50,675 nucleotides of DNA from Pseudomonas sp. GTDB taxonomy: Bacteria; Pseudomonadota; Gammaproteobacteria; Pseudomonadales; Pseudomonadaceae. The notes under the pieces were generated by a model. The model was given only the letters and a program-made list of their open reading frames with translations, searched no databases and had not been told where the DNA came from. The stretch covers positions 1 through 50,675 of the forward strand of contig NZ_PEKX01000013.1 in assembly GCF_002796985.1 (NCBI RefSeq), written 5' to 3'. This document shows positions 43,382 to 50,675 of this stretch, one piece after another. The position numbers were made by a program, and so were the translations under genes. The first letter of the stretch is position 1. The number at the start of each line of letters is the position of its first letter.

Positions 43382-44329
43382 TCAGGGCGACTTGTCGGCC
43401 AACGCTTCCAGAAGCTCGGCGGAAGGCACGAAGAACAGGCTGCCCGTCACCGCCTTGCTGTAATCCAGCAGGCGATCGTAATTGCCCGCCGGGCGGCCGA
43501 CGAACATGTTCTCCAGCATCTCCTCGATCGGTGCCGGGGAGCGCGCATAGCCGATGAAATAGGTGCCGAACTCCCCTGCCCCGGGCCGGCCGAACGGCAT
43601 GTTGTCACGGAGGATCTTCACCTCCTGGCCGTCCTTCTCCAGGGTGGTCAGCGAACTGTGCGAACAGCTCGGCTTGACCTCGTCGCCCAGCTCGATATCG
43701 GCCAGCTTGGTGCGGCCGATGATGCGTTCCTGGGCTTCAGTGGACAGCTGATTCCAGCCGGTCATGTCATGCAGGTACTTCTGCACCAGCACGTAGCTGC
43801 CGCCGGCGAAGTCCGCATCCTCGTCGCCAATCAGGGTGAAGTGCGGCACTTCACGGCCTGCCGGGTTCTCGGTGCCGTCGACGAAGCCAATGATGCTGCG
43901 CATGTCGAAATAGCGGAAACCCTGGACTTCATCCACCACCGTGACCGCATCACCCAGGCGCGCCACCAGTTGCGCGGCCAGCTCGAAACAGAGGTCCATC
44001 TGCTCAGCGCGGATGTGCAGCAGCAAGTCGCCGGGGGTGGAAACGGCAACCCGCTCGCCCGTGCCGATTTCACGGAAGGCATGCAGGGAAGCCGGACGCG
44101 GAGCGCCGAACAGCGCATCCCAGGCCGCCGCGCCGAAACCCACGACACAGGACAGGTTGCCGGTCGGCACACGCTTGCCGACCGAACGCACCAGCGCGGC
44201 AGCGTCCTCGCAGAGCGCGCGCACCGGGCCCCAGTCCTTGCCCGGCGTCAGGGTGGCGACCAGGAAGATCGCGCTGCGGGTGATCGGGCTGTCGACTGCC
44301 TGCGGTTCGGGGGATTCGTTGAGCATCAT
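43382..44329 (-). CDS. Dye-decolorising (DyP-type) heme peroxidase
   Basis: This 315-residue protein has the DyP signature GFVDGTENP with catalytic D151, the proximal heme histidine in PSCSHSSL (about H224) and the distal arginine in ILRDNMPFG (about R241). It uses hydrogen peroxide to oxidise bulky dyes and phenols; the length fits the YfeX-like class B group. No Tat signal is present, so it is cytoplasmic. It lies 89 bases from the EamA gene upstream on the same strand, with which it may be cotranscribed. A small hairpin CGCCCT-C-AGGGCG covers its stop. Confidence 0.92.
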   Translation of the reverse strand: MMLNESPEPQAVDSPITRSAIFLVATLTPGKDWGPVRALCEDAAALVRSVGKRVPTGNLSCVVGFGAAAWDALFGAPRPASLHAFREIGTGERVAVSTPGDLLLHIRAEQMDLCFELAAQLVARLGDAVTVVDEVQGFRYFDMRSIIGFVDGTENPAGREVPHFTLIGDEDADFAGGSYVLVQKYLHDMTGWNQLSTEAQERIIGRTKLADIELGDEVKPSCSHSSLTTLEKDGQEVKILRDNMPFGRPGAGEFGTYFIGYARSPAPIEEMLENMFVGRPAGNYDRLLDYSKAVTGSLFFVPSAELLEALADKSP

Positions 44330-44418
44330 TGGTCTGCGCCATCATCGAAATGGGAGGATCAGATTATCAAAGCAGGCATCCGCCGACTTTGACAATTCGG
44401 CTTGCAACAGCCCTTGCG

Positions 44419-45303
44419 CTAAGCCCTCGGCTTGATCGAATACAACCCCGCCAGCAGGATCAGCAGCGCACCAGAGATCGTCCAGGCGGTCGGCGACTCG
44501 CCGAAGGCGATGAGGCCGATCAGCGTGGCGAAAGCCAGCAGCGAGTAGTTGAACGGCTGCAGCGTCGAGGCCTGGGCGTACTTCAGCGCCTGGATCAGCA
44601 GCAACTGGGCGAGCACCCCGGTGACCGAGAGGATCGCCAGCAGCGCCGCCTCGTGGGGCGTCGGCGTGACCCACGCCGGGAGGCCGACGCAGGTGACCGC
44701 CACGGCGCCGACCAGTGCCATGTACAGCGTGGTGGTGGCGAAGGAATCGGTCTGGCTGATGCGCCGCGAGAGGATGTTGAAGAAGGCGAAGATCAGCGCC
44801 GCCGCCAGCGGGATCAGCGCCGCGGGCTCGAACACACCCACGCCGGGACGCAGGATCAGCAGCGTGCCGCCGAAACCCACCGCCGCCGCCAGCCATTGCC
44901 GAGCCACCAGTCGCTCGCCGAGGAACACCCGCGCCAAACCCAGCGCCATCAGCGGGAAAACCGCATAGAGCGCGTGGGTCTCGGCCAGCCCGAGGTAGCG
45001 CAGGGCAATGCCGAAAAGGGCGATCTCACCCACGCCCAACAGCGCGCGGACTACCTGTAACCAGGGATTGGCGCTGCGGCTGGCCGCGCGCAGGCCACCC
45101 TGGGAGCGGCAGACCATGAGCGCGAACAGCACGAACACCCAGTAGCGCACCATCACCAGCTCGCTCACCGGCAGGTGGCGCACCAGCACCTTGGTGAGGC
45201 CATCCTGGCAGGCAAAGATGAACATCGACAGCAGGCACAGGGCGATGCCCAGGCGCGGGTTGCTGGCAGCGGCCAAGTCGGCGGCCGTGGTCTTGCTGGT
45301 CAT
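44419..45303 (-). CDS. EamA family transporter
   Basis: The 294-residue protein has ten membrane helices with two EamA repeats: GIALCLLSMFIFACQDGLTKVLVRHLPVSELVMVRYWVFVLFAL and ALIPLAAALIFAFFNILSRRISQTDSFATTTLYMALVGAVAVTC. It probably exports a metabolite, type unknown. It is divergent from the pair of LysR genes at 45495, 191 bases away, and upstream of the DyP gene on the same strand. This is the second EamA protein in the window and it differs clearly from the first. Confidence 0.88.
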   Translation of the reverse strand: MTSKTTAADLAAASNPRLGIALCLLSMFIFACQDGLTKVLVRHLPVSELVMVRYWVFVLFALMVCRSQGGLRAASRSANPWLQVVRALLGVGEIALFGIALRYLGLAETHALYAVFPLMALGLARVFLGERLVARQWLAAAVGFGGTLLILRPGVGVFEPAALIPLAAALIFAFFNILSRRISQTDSFATTTLYMALVGAVAVTCVGLPAWVTPTPHEAALLAILSVTGVLAQLLLIQALKYAQASTLQPFNYSLLAFATLIGLIAFGESPTAWTISGALLILLAGLYSIKPRA

Positions 45304-45494
45304 GAAGAAAGGCTCTTGGACGATGGCAGCCTCGCGACGGGCGCCTCCAGCGCTTGTGCCGGAGCGATCGGGGGGCGGTCAACCCACGCGGCGCTGGCAA
45401 GCACGCCGATGTCGCCCGCGAGTCGCCGGCACTTCAATCCGGCGCGGCTTCCCTCTACAGTCTGGCGACCCGCTCAAGGCGACTACGGTGATCC

Positions 45495-46406
45495 ATGGAC
45501 AGGTTTCAGGAAATGACAGTGCTGCTGGCCGTGGCCGAAGCCGGCAGCTTTGCCGCGGGTGCGAAGCAGCTGGGCCTGTCGCCGCCCAGCGTGACCCGCG
45601 CCATCGCCGCGCTGGAGCAGCGCCTGGGCACCCTGCTGCTGGCCCGCAGTACGCGCAGCGTGCGCCTGACCGAAGCCGGGCAGCGCTACGTCGAGGACTG
45701 CCGGCGCATCCTGCAGGAGCTGGAAGAAGCCGAGGAGCTGGCCTCCGGCAGCGCCCTGCGGCCGCGCGGCAACCTGACGGTGACCGCCCCCGTGCTGTTC
45801 GGCGAGCTGTACCTGATCCCGCTGATCGCCAGCTACCTGGAGGCCCACGCCGAGGTGACGGTCAATGCGCTGCTGGTCGACCGCGTGGTGAACCTGCTCG
45901 ACGAGGGCATCGACGTCGCCGTGCGCATCGGCCAATTGCCCGAGGGCAGCCTGACCGCGCTGAAGGTCGGTGAAATCCGCCCGGTGGTCTGCGCCTCCCC
46001 CGCCTTCCTCGACCGCCACGGCCGCCCGCAACAGCCCAACGACCTGCTCGACGCACCGGTGGTGATGGCCGCTACCAGCGTGCTGCTCACCGACTGGCAA
46101 TTCGTCACCGCGGACGGACCGCTGACCCTGCGCCCGCCGTCGCGCTTTGTGGTCAGCTCGAACAACGCGGCGATCCACGCGGCGCGGCTGGGTTGGGGCT
46201 ATACCCGCGTGCTGTCGTACCAGGCCGCCGAGGCCGTGGCGCGTGGCGAGCTGGAGATCGTCCTCGAGGAGTTCGCCACGGCGCCGCTGCCGATCCACCT
46301 GCTCTACCAGGACAGCGCGCGGCTGCCGGCGAAGGTACGCAGCTTCGTCACGCATTGCGCGGAACGCCTGCGCGCCGACCCGGCTCTGCAAGCCTCGCAG
46401 CCGTGA
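45495..46406 (+). CDS. LysR family regulator, first of a tandem pair
   Basis: This 303-residue LysR protein begins MDRFQEMTVLLAVAEAGSFAAGAKQLGLSPPSVTRAIAALEQRLGTLLLARSTRSV and has a LysR substrate domain (LYLIPLIASYLEAHAEVTVNALLVDRVVNLLDEGIDVAVRIG). It resembles PecT/DmlR-type regulators. Its TGA overlaps the GTG start of the next gene, itself a LysR with the same layout. It is divergent from the EamA gene, its likely target. Confidence 0.9.
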   Translation: MDRFQEMTVLLAVAEAGSFAAGAKQLGLSPPSVTRAIAALEQRLGTLLLARSTRSVRLTEAGQRYVEDCRRILQELEEAEELASGSALRPRGNLTVTAPVLFGELYLIPLIASYLEAHAEVTVNALLVDRVVNLLDEGIDVAVRIGQLPEGSLTALKVGEIRPVVCASPAFLDRHGRPQQPNDLLDAPVVMAATSVLLTDWQFVTADGPLTLRPPSRFVVSSNNAAIHAARLGWGYTRVLSYQAAEAVARGELEIVLEEFATAPLPIHLLYQDSARLPAKVRSFVTHCAERLRADPALQASQP

Positions 46407-47305
46407 GCCGCTACCGGGAAATGCAGGCGTTCGACGCCGTGGCGCGCTCCGGCAGCCTTGCCGCGGGCGCACGGCGGCTGGAGCTGTCCACCGCGACGGT
46501 GATGCGTCTGGTAGCCGCGCTGGAGGCCCGCCTGCACTGCGAGCTGCTGCTGCGCGGCCCGCGCGGCATCGAATTGAGCGCCAGCGGCGCAGCCTTCGCC
46601 GCCAGTTGCCGGCAGATTCTCCAGGGCATCGATGAGGCGGAAGGCTCGCTCGGCGGCTTGCAGGCGCACCCGGCCGGGCAGCTGAACCTGACGCTGCCGC
46701 TACTGATGGCCGACCGCCTCTTCGCGCCCATCGCCCTGGATTACCTGGCGGCCTTTCCCGACGTGCGCCTGGTCAGCCGCCACCGCGAGGATCTGCCGCG
46801 TCTGCTGGAGGACGGCATCGATGTGGCCCTGGTGATAGGCGCCCTGCCCGACTCCTCCGGCTTCGCCCTGCCGGTGGGCACGGTGCGGCCAGTAATCTGC
46901 GCATCCCCCGACTACCTCGCGCGCCAGGGCGTGCCGCAGGCGCCGGAAGACCTCAAGGCGCATAGCATCATCGTCTCCGGCAGTCAGGGGGCGATCAGCG
47001 AATGGCGCTTCCGCCACCAAGGCGCGCTGCGTTCGGTGCGCCTGTCGCCGCGTCTGATGTGCAGCACCACCCAGGCGGCCATCCGCGCCGCCAGCCTGGG
47101 ACTCGGGCTGACCCGCTGCATGAGCCACGAGGCGCATGCCGAGATGAGCAGTGGGCGTCTGCAGGTCGTGTTGCAGGACTACGCGGCGCCAGGGCTGCCG
47201 GTGCAACTGATCTACCGCGAAGGCCGCCGCGCGGCGGCGCGGGTGCGTACCTTCCTCGATTTCGTGGTGCCACGCTTGCGCGCGCATCCGGCGTTGCGCG
47301 GGTAA
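46403..47305 (+). CDS. LysR family regulator, second of a tandem pair (GTG start)
   Basis: The 300-residue protein begins with GTG at 46403, overlapping the previous stop as GTGA. It has SRYREMQAFDAVARSGSLAAGARRLELSTATVMRLVAALEARLHCELLLRGPRGIELS, then LPLLMADRLFAPIALDYLAAFPDVRLVSRHREDLPRLLEDGIDVALVIG, matching the first gene almost position by position but at low identity. No ATG start fits: upstream ATGs fall inside the first gene, and the internal ATG (YREMQ) would cut the winged helix short. The pair is an old duplication kept in translational coupling. Confidence 0.87.
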   Translation: MSRYREMQAFDAVARSGSLAAGARRLELSTATVMRLVAALEARLHCELLLRGPRGIELSASGAAFAASCRQILQGIDEAEGSLGGLQAHPAGQLNLTLPLLMADRLFAPIALDYLAAFPDVRLVSRHREDLPRLLEDGIDVALVIGALPDSSGFALPVGTVRPVICASPDYLARQGVPQAPEDLKAHSIIVSGSQGAISEWRFRHQGALRSVRLSPRLMCSTTQAAIRAASLGLGLTRCMSHEAHAEMSSGRLQVVLQDYAAPGLPVQLIYREGRRAAARVRTFLDFVVPRLRAHPALRG

Positions 47306-47324
47306 CTCGCGGCGTTCTGGGCGG

Positions 47325-47392
47325 TTCGCGAGCAAGCTCGCTCCTACAGTCCAGCTCCGGGGTTTCCTTGTAGGAGCGAGCTTGCTCGCGAA
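47325..47392. repeat. REPIN
   Basis: Two inverted 23-bp REP arms (47325-47347 and 47370-47392) surround a 22-base spacer. They are the same family as the array at 20.9-21.7 kb. It lies 19 bases after the second LysR stop and may act as a terminator. The rest of the 47306-47573 gap shows no gene. Confidence 0.9.
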
Positions 47393-47573
47393 CATCGCCG
47401 TTGCGGTCTATCCGCAGCCGCCGACCGATTCTTCCGCATTCTGAAACGCTGGATTGCCCGCCCTGGTGATTCTGCGCGCCGGCCAGCGGGCGCAGCATTC
47501 ACCCATCAGCACGAGCAACCCGTCACGGACCGACTCGCGCTGCCCACCCAATCAAGCCAACGGAGTCACCGCC

Positions 47574-48197
47574 ATGTCGCACACCATCAGGCTCTACCGC
47601 CACCCGCTGTCCGGCCACGCCCATCGCGTCGAGCTGATGCTCTCGCTGCTGCAACTACCCACCGAACTGATCTCGGTGGACCTCGCCAAGGGCGCACACA
47701 AGCACCCGGACTTCCTCGCGCTGAACCCCTTTGGCCAGGTGCCGGTGATCGATGACGAAGGCGTCATCGTCAGCGACTCCAACGCCATCCTGGTCTACCT
47801 GGCGAAGCAGTACGGCAACGGCCGCTGGCTGCCGGAAGACCCGCAGGGCGCCGCCCGCGTGCAGCGCTGGCTGTCGGTGGCCGCAGGGCAGGTTGCCTAC
47901 GGCCCCGCCGCCGCGCGGCTGATCACCGTGTTCGGCGCCGCCTTCAACCCCGGAGAAGTCGTCACCCGCGCCCACACCCTGTTCCAAGTGATGGAACGCG
48001 AACTGGCCAAGACACCCTTCCTGGCCGGCAGCGAAGCGACCATCGCCGACGTGTCCAACTACTCCTACATTTCCCATGCGCCGGAGGGCAACGTCTCCCT
48101 GCAGGACTACCCGAACCTGCGCGCCTGGCTGGCCCGCGTGGAGGCCCTGCCGCACTTCGTGCCGATGCAGCGCACCGCCATCGGCCTGCAAGCCTGA
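47574..48197 (+). CDS. Glutathione S-transferase family protein
   Basis: This 207-residue protein has the N-terminal thioredoxin-like GST domain (about 1-80: IRLYRHPLSGHAHRVELMLSLLQLPTELISVDL, KHPDFLALNPFGQVPVIDDEGVIVSDSNAILVYLAKQYG) with the VPVID and ESxAI-like SDSNAI glutathione-contact motifs, then an alpha-helical C-domain (FLAGSEATIADVSNYSY). Its N-terminal catalytic residue would be the Ser/Tyr near position 5-13. GGAG is upstream of the ATG at 47574. The next gene starts 55 bases later; the two are likely one operon. Confidence 0.9.
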   Translation: MSHTIRLYRHPLSGHAHRVELMLSLLQLPTELISVDLAKGAHKHPDFLALNPFGQVPVIDDEGVIVSDSNAILVYLAKQYGNGRWLPEDPQGAARVQRWLSVAAGQVAYGPAAARLITVFGAAFNPGEVVTRAHTLFQVMERELAKTPFLAGSEATIADVSNYSYISHAPEGNVSLQDYPNLRAWLARVEALPHFVPMQRTAIGLQA

Positions 48198-48252
48198 TAC
48201 AACCGTCGCTGCCGGGGTGACCCGGGAGCCATTTCGTCGCGAGGTGCCCGCC

Positions 48253-50289
48253 ATGTTCCAGTTGCCCAAACACCGTACCTCCCCCTGGCATGCCGGCGAG
48301 AAGGCGATCCAGGAGCGCGTCGGCGTCGCCGAGCGCATGGAAGTCCACGGCCAGAAAGTCATCCGCGACTACATGCCCGACCAGCACCGCGAGTTCTACC
48401 ACCAGCTGCCCTTCATCATCGCCGGCGCCGTGGATGACCAGGGCCGGCCCTGGGCGACCCTGCTAGAAGGCGCGGAAGGCTTCGTTACCTCGCCCGACCC
48501 GCAAAGCCTGCTGCTCGACAGCGTGCCCGACAGCCAGGACCCCGCCGCCAGCGGCCTGCAAGCCGGCCGGCCGATCGGCCTGCTGGGCATCGAGCTGCAC
48601 ACCCGCCGGCGCAACCGCATGAACGGCGTCCTCCGCGAAGTGGACGGCGGCCTGCTGACGGTGGCCGTCGAGCAGTCCTTCGGCAACTGCCCGCAGTACA
48701 TCCAGAAGCGCGAGTGGAGCCGCGACGAGCAGCGTTACAGCCAGCGCGCCCCGCGCGAGGACTTCGGCGCGCTGAACGGGGAGCTGGCGACGATCATCCG
48801 CAATGCCGATACCTTCTTCGTCGCCAGCTACGTGCAGCACGAGGACGGCGACCGCTCGGTGGACGTCTCCCATCGCGGCGGCCGCCCCGGCTTCGTCCGG
48901 GTCACCGGCAACCGCCTGACCATCCCCGACTACGCCGGCAACCTGCACTTCAACACCCTCGGCAACCTGCAGGCCAACCCGCAGGCCGGGCTGCTCTTCG
49001 TCGACTTCGAGAGCGGCGACCTGCTGCAGGTCCACGGCCGCACCGACATCCTCTTCGACAGCCCGCTGCTGGCCGCCTTCGAAGGCGCCGAACGCCTGTG
49101 GACCCTGGACGTACAGCAGGTGGTGCTGCGCCGCAACGCCCTGGCGCTGCGCTGGAACTTCCGCGAGTACTCGCCCACCAGCCTGATGACCGGCACCTGG
49201 GCCGAGGCCGACGCCAAGCTGCACGAGCGCGAGCAACGCCAGCAGTGGCAGGACTGGCAGGTACTGCGCGTCGAGCCGGAAAGTGAGGACATCCGCTCGT
49301 TCTACCTGCAACCGCCAGCCGGCACCGCCGTGAGCTTCACTCCGGGCCAGCACTTGCCGGTGCGCCTGACGGCCGGCGAACAGGCGCTGATCCGCACCTA
49401 CAGCCTTTCCAGCGCGCCGTCGGACGGAGAACTGCGCATCAGCGTGAAGGCCCAGGGCCCGGCATCCCGGCACCTGCATGAACAGATTGCTGTGGGCGAT
49501 CACCTGCAGGTCCGCGCGCCCATGGGCAGCTTCACCCTGAAGGCCGACAGCGCGCGCCCGGTGGTGTTGATCGGCGCGGGCGTGGGCATTACCCCGCTGC
49601 TATCGATGCTGCGCGAACTGTCGACGGACACGGCGCGGCGCGTGCATCTGTTCCAGTCCGCGCGGACGCTGGGCCAGTTACCGTTCCAGCGCGAGATCGC
49701 CGAGTTGCGCCAGCGCGCGCCGCAACTGCAGGTCCACCGCGCGCTCAGCCGCCCCGAGGAAAGCGCAGAACTGGGCTGCGACTTCGAACAGGTCGGCCGT
49801 CTGGATATCGAGGCGATCAAGGCGCGGCTGCCGCTGGACGATTACGACTTCTACGTCTGCGGCCCCGGCGAGTTCACCCAGGCGATCTACGACGGCCTGC
49901 GCGGGTTGAACATCGCCGACACGCGCATCCACGCCGAAACCTTCGGCCCCTCGACGCTCAAGCGCCGGGGTGACGGCCAGACACCGACGCTGGTGCAGCC
50001 GCCTGCGGCCACCGAACCGGTGCCGGTTTACTTCGCCGGCTCGGCCAAGGAGGCCCGCTGGAAGCCCGAGAGCGGCAGCCTGCTGGAACTGGCCGAGGCC
50101 CGAGGTCTTGCGCCCGACTTCAGCTGCCGCGGCGGCTCCTGCGGCACCTGCAAAACGAAGGTCGTCAGCGGCCAGGTGCATTACCCCAACCCGCCGGCGG
50201 AACTGCCCGAAGCCGGCAGCGTACTGATCTGCTGCGCCATCCCGGCGCAGGACGACAGCGGCGTGCAACCGCTGGTGCTGGACCTCTAG
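48253..50289 (+). CDS. PNPOx-like flavin domain fused to ferredoxin reductase and 2Fe-2S ferredoxin
   Basis: This 678-residue multidomain oxidoreductase has an N-terminal pyridoxamine-phosphate-oxidase-like flavin domain (about 40-270: FIIAGAVDDQGRPWATLLEG, RIGLLGIELHTRRRNRMNG, ADTFFVASY, NTLGNLQANPQAGLLFVDF), a ferredoxin-NADP-reductase region (about 335-570: IRTYSLSSAPSDGELRISVK for FAD, LIGAGVGITPLLSML and YVCGPGEF for NAD(P)H) and a C-terminal plant-type 2Fe-2S ferredoxin (CRGGSCGTCKTKV, then ICC). Electrons should run NAD(P)H to FAD to 2Fe-2S and perhaps to the FMN domain or a partner. It follows the GST gene and may detoxify electrophilic or peroxidic compounds with it (inference). Confidence 0.9.
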   Translation: MFQLPKHRTSPWHAGEKAIQERVGVAERMEVHGQKVIRDYMPDQHREFYHQLPFIIAGAVDDQGRPWATLLEGAEGFVTSPDPQSLLLDSVPDSQDPAASGLQAGRPIGLLGIELHTRRRNRMNGVLREVDGGLLTVAVEQSFGNCPQYIQKREWSRDEQRYSQRAPREDFGALNGELATIIRNADTFFVASYVQHEDGDRSVDVSHRGGRPGFVRVTGNRLTIPDYAGNLHFNTLGNLQANPQAGLLFVDFESGDLLQVHGRTDILFDSPLLAAFEGAERLWTLDVQQVVLRRNALALRWNFREYSPTSLMTGTWAEADAKLHEREQRQQWQDWQVLRVEPESEDIRSFYLQPPAGTAVSFTPGQHLPVRLTAGEQALIRTYSLSSAPSDGELRISVKAQGPASRHLHEQIAVGDHLQVRAPMGSFTLKADSARPVVLIGAGVGITPLLSMLRELSTDTARRVHLFQSARTLGQLPFQREIAELRQRAPQLQVHRALSRPEESAELGCDFEQVGRLDIEAIKARLPLDDYDFYVCGPGEFTQAIYDGLRGLNIADTRIHAETFGPSTLKRRGDGQTPTLVQPPAATEPVPVYFAGSAKEARWKPESGSLLELAEARGLAPDFSCRGGSCGTCKTKVVSGQVHYPNPPAELPEAGSVLICCAIPAQDDSGVQPLVLDL

Positions 50290-50304
50290 GGAGGCGAATC
50301 GATC

Positions 50305-50517
50305 ATGAACGCACTGACTGCATTCGAGAGCGGGAGCGAACGCTTCCCGCGTTGGGACGAGGAAGTCGTCGAAGCGGCCACGCCGGGATTCTGCGGGCCG
50401 AACGAGGCGGAAGTGGGCTTCCTGCTGCCGCAGTTGATCTCGACGCCGGGCTGCCCGTCGCGCTCGCGCACCGTGGCGATTAGCGCGGCGCTGATGCGCT
50501 GGTTCAGGCGCACCTAA
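50305..50517 (+). CDS. Small hypothetical protein (70 aa)
   Basis: The open frame begins 15 bases after the preceding stop, with GGAGG about ten bases before the ATG, and codes for MNALTAFESGSERFPRWDEEVVEAATPGFCGPNEAEVG... with a basic C-terminus. No family is recognised, and no membrane helix or signal is seen. The tight spacing and ribosome site suggest it is cotranscribed with the oxidoreductase gene, but it could also be chance. Confidence 0.45.
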   Translation: MNALTAFESGSERFPRWDEEVVEAATPGFCGPNEAEVGFLLPQLISTPGCPSRSRTVAISAALMRWFRRT

Positions 50518-50568
50518 ACAACCACACCGAAGCACAAGGGAACGCCAGCGTAGGATGGGTGGAGCGCA

Positions 50569-50612
50569 GCGATACCCATCGATCCGTGCCTGCGATACAG
50601 CATGGGTATCGC
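50569..50612. repeat. Inverted repeat with GCGATACCCAT arms
   Basis: GCGATACCCAT (50569-50579) and ATGGGTATCGC (50602-50612) are 11-bp inverted arms in the intergenic DNA after the last gene. The surrounding GGATGGGTGGAGCGCAGC is a form that I know as a scattered Pseudomonas intergenic repeat. Confidence 0.7.
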
Positions 50613-50622
50613 AGGTGTTCTG

Positions 50623-50675
50623 CCGGGAGACATAGGTAACGGTTGTCGGGGGACATGGGTAACGGTTTCCTATCA
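50623..50675. mobile_element. Possible insertion-sequence end, cut by the window edge
   Basis: Two near-identical direct copies of GGGRGACATRGGTAACGGTT lie at 50625-50644 and 50648-50667, running into the window end. Tandem motifs of this form resemble the terminal DNA that I associate with IS481-type elements in pseudomonads. No transposase is visible, so this is a suggestion only. Confidence 0.4.

Overview
The window looks like the chromosome of a high-GC Pseudomonas, probably from the broad P. aeruginosa / nitroreducens / citronellolis side of the genus. The signs are GC-rich coding DNA with strong third-position bias, REP and REPIN palindromes containing GTAGGAGCGAGCTTGCTCGC, a second palindrome family beginning GTAGGGCG, and a typical Pseudomonas mix of LysR, AraC, TetR, MFS and EamA genes. 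No rRNA, tRNA or CRISPR array was seen.

25-16,231 (minus strand) is the most unusual part. It is a run of nine same-strand genes. In transcription order they encode a periplasmic adaptor, a GAF-HlyD adaptor, a membrane M50 metalloprotease carrying an N-terminal PqqD-like domain and a C-terminal HlyD arm, an aspartyl/asparaginyl beta-hydroxylase, a sulfotransferase, a GNAT acetyltransferase, a DUF6916 protein, a phage-tail-collar (microcystin-dependent) protein, and a 2,769-residue repeat adhesin. The adhesin has an N-terminal LEPR motif and a DUF4347 domain. I read the run as a candidate dedicated export, processing and modification system for the adhesin. A TetR gene lies just upstream in the same direction.

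17-24 kb holds a small membrane protein, a DUF1127 protein, a winged-helix/TPR regulator, an AraC regulator, a tandem array of four 222-bp REPIN-bearing units, and a tyrosine-phosphatase/autotransporter fusion. 24-27.4 kb has a GFA protein, an Fsr-like MFS exporter, a DinB-fold protein and glyoxylate/hydroxypyruvate reductase A (ghrA). 27.5-29.2 kb looks like a scar of mobile DNA: a BRO-N antirepressor-like gene preceded by a C4-type antisense RNA, a ProQ/FinO RNA chaperone, and a possible ccdA relic.

29.2-38.5 kb has TauE/LysR, three small genes separated by a family of dyad elements, and an amino-acid module. That module is an ArcD-type antiporter plus an ornithine/alanine-racemase-like gene whose natural start is followed by an in-frame TAG, with a LuxR regulator and a periplasmic serine hydrolase beside it. 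38.5-47.3 kb is ordinary accessory metabolism with divergent regulator/target pairs: MBL/GlxA, LysR/EamA, GNAT, DyP peroxidase, and EamA with two translationally overlapping LysR paralogues. 47.3-50.7 kb has a REPIN, a glutathione S-transferase, a PNPOx-FNR-ferredoxin fusion, a small orphan gene and a repeat-rich right edge that may be an insertion-sequence end.
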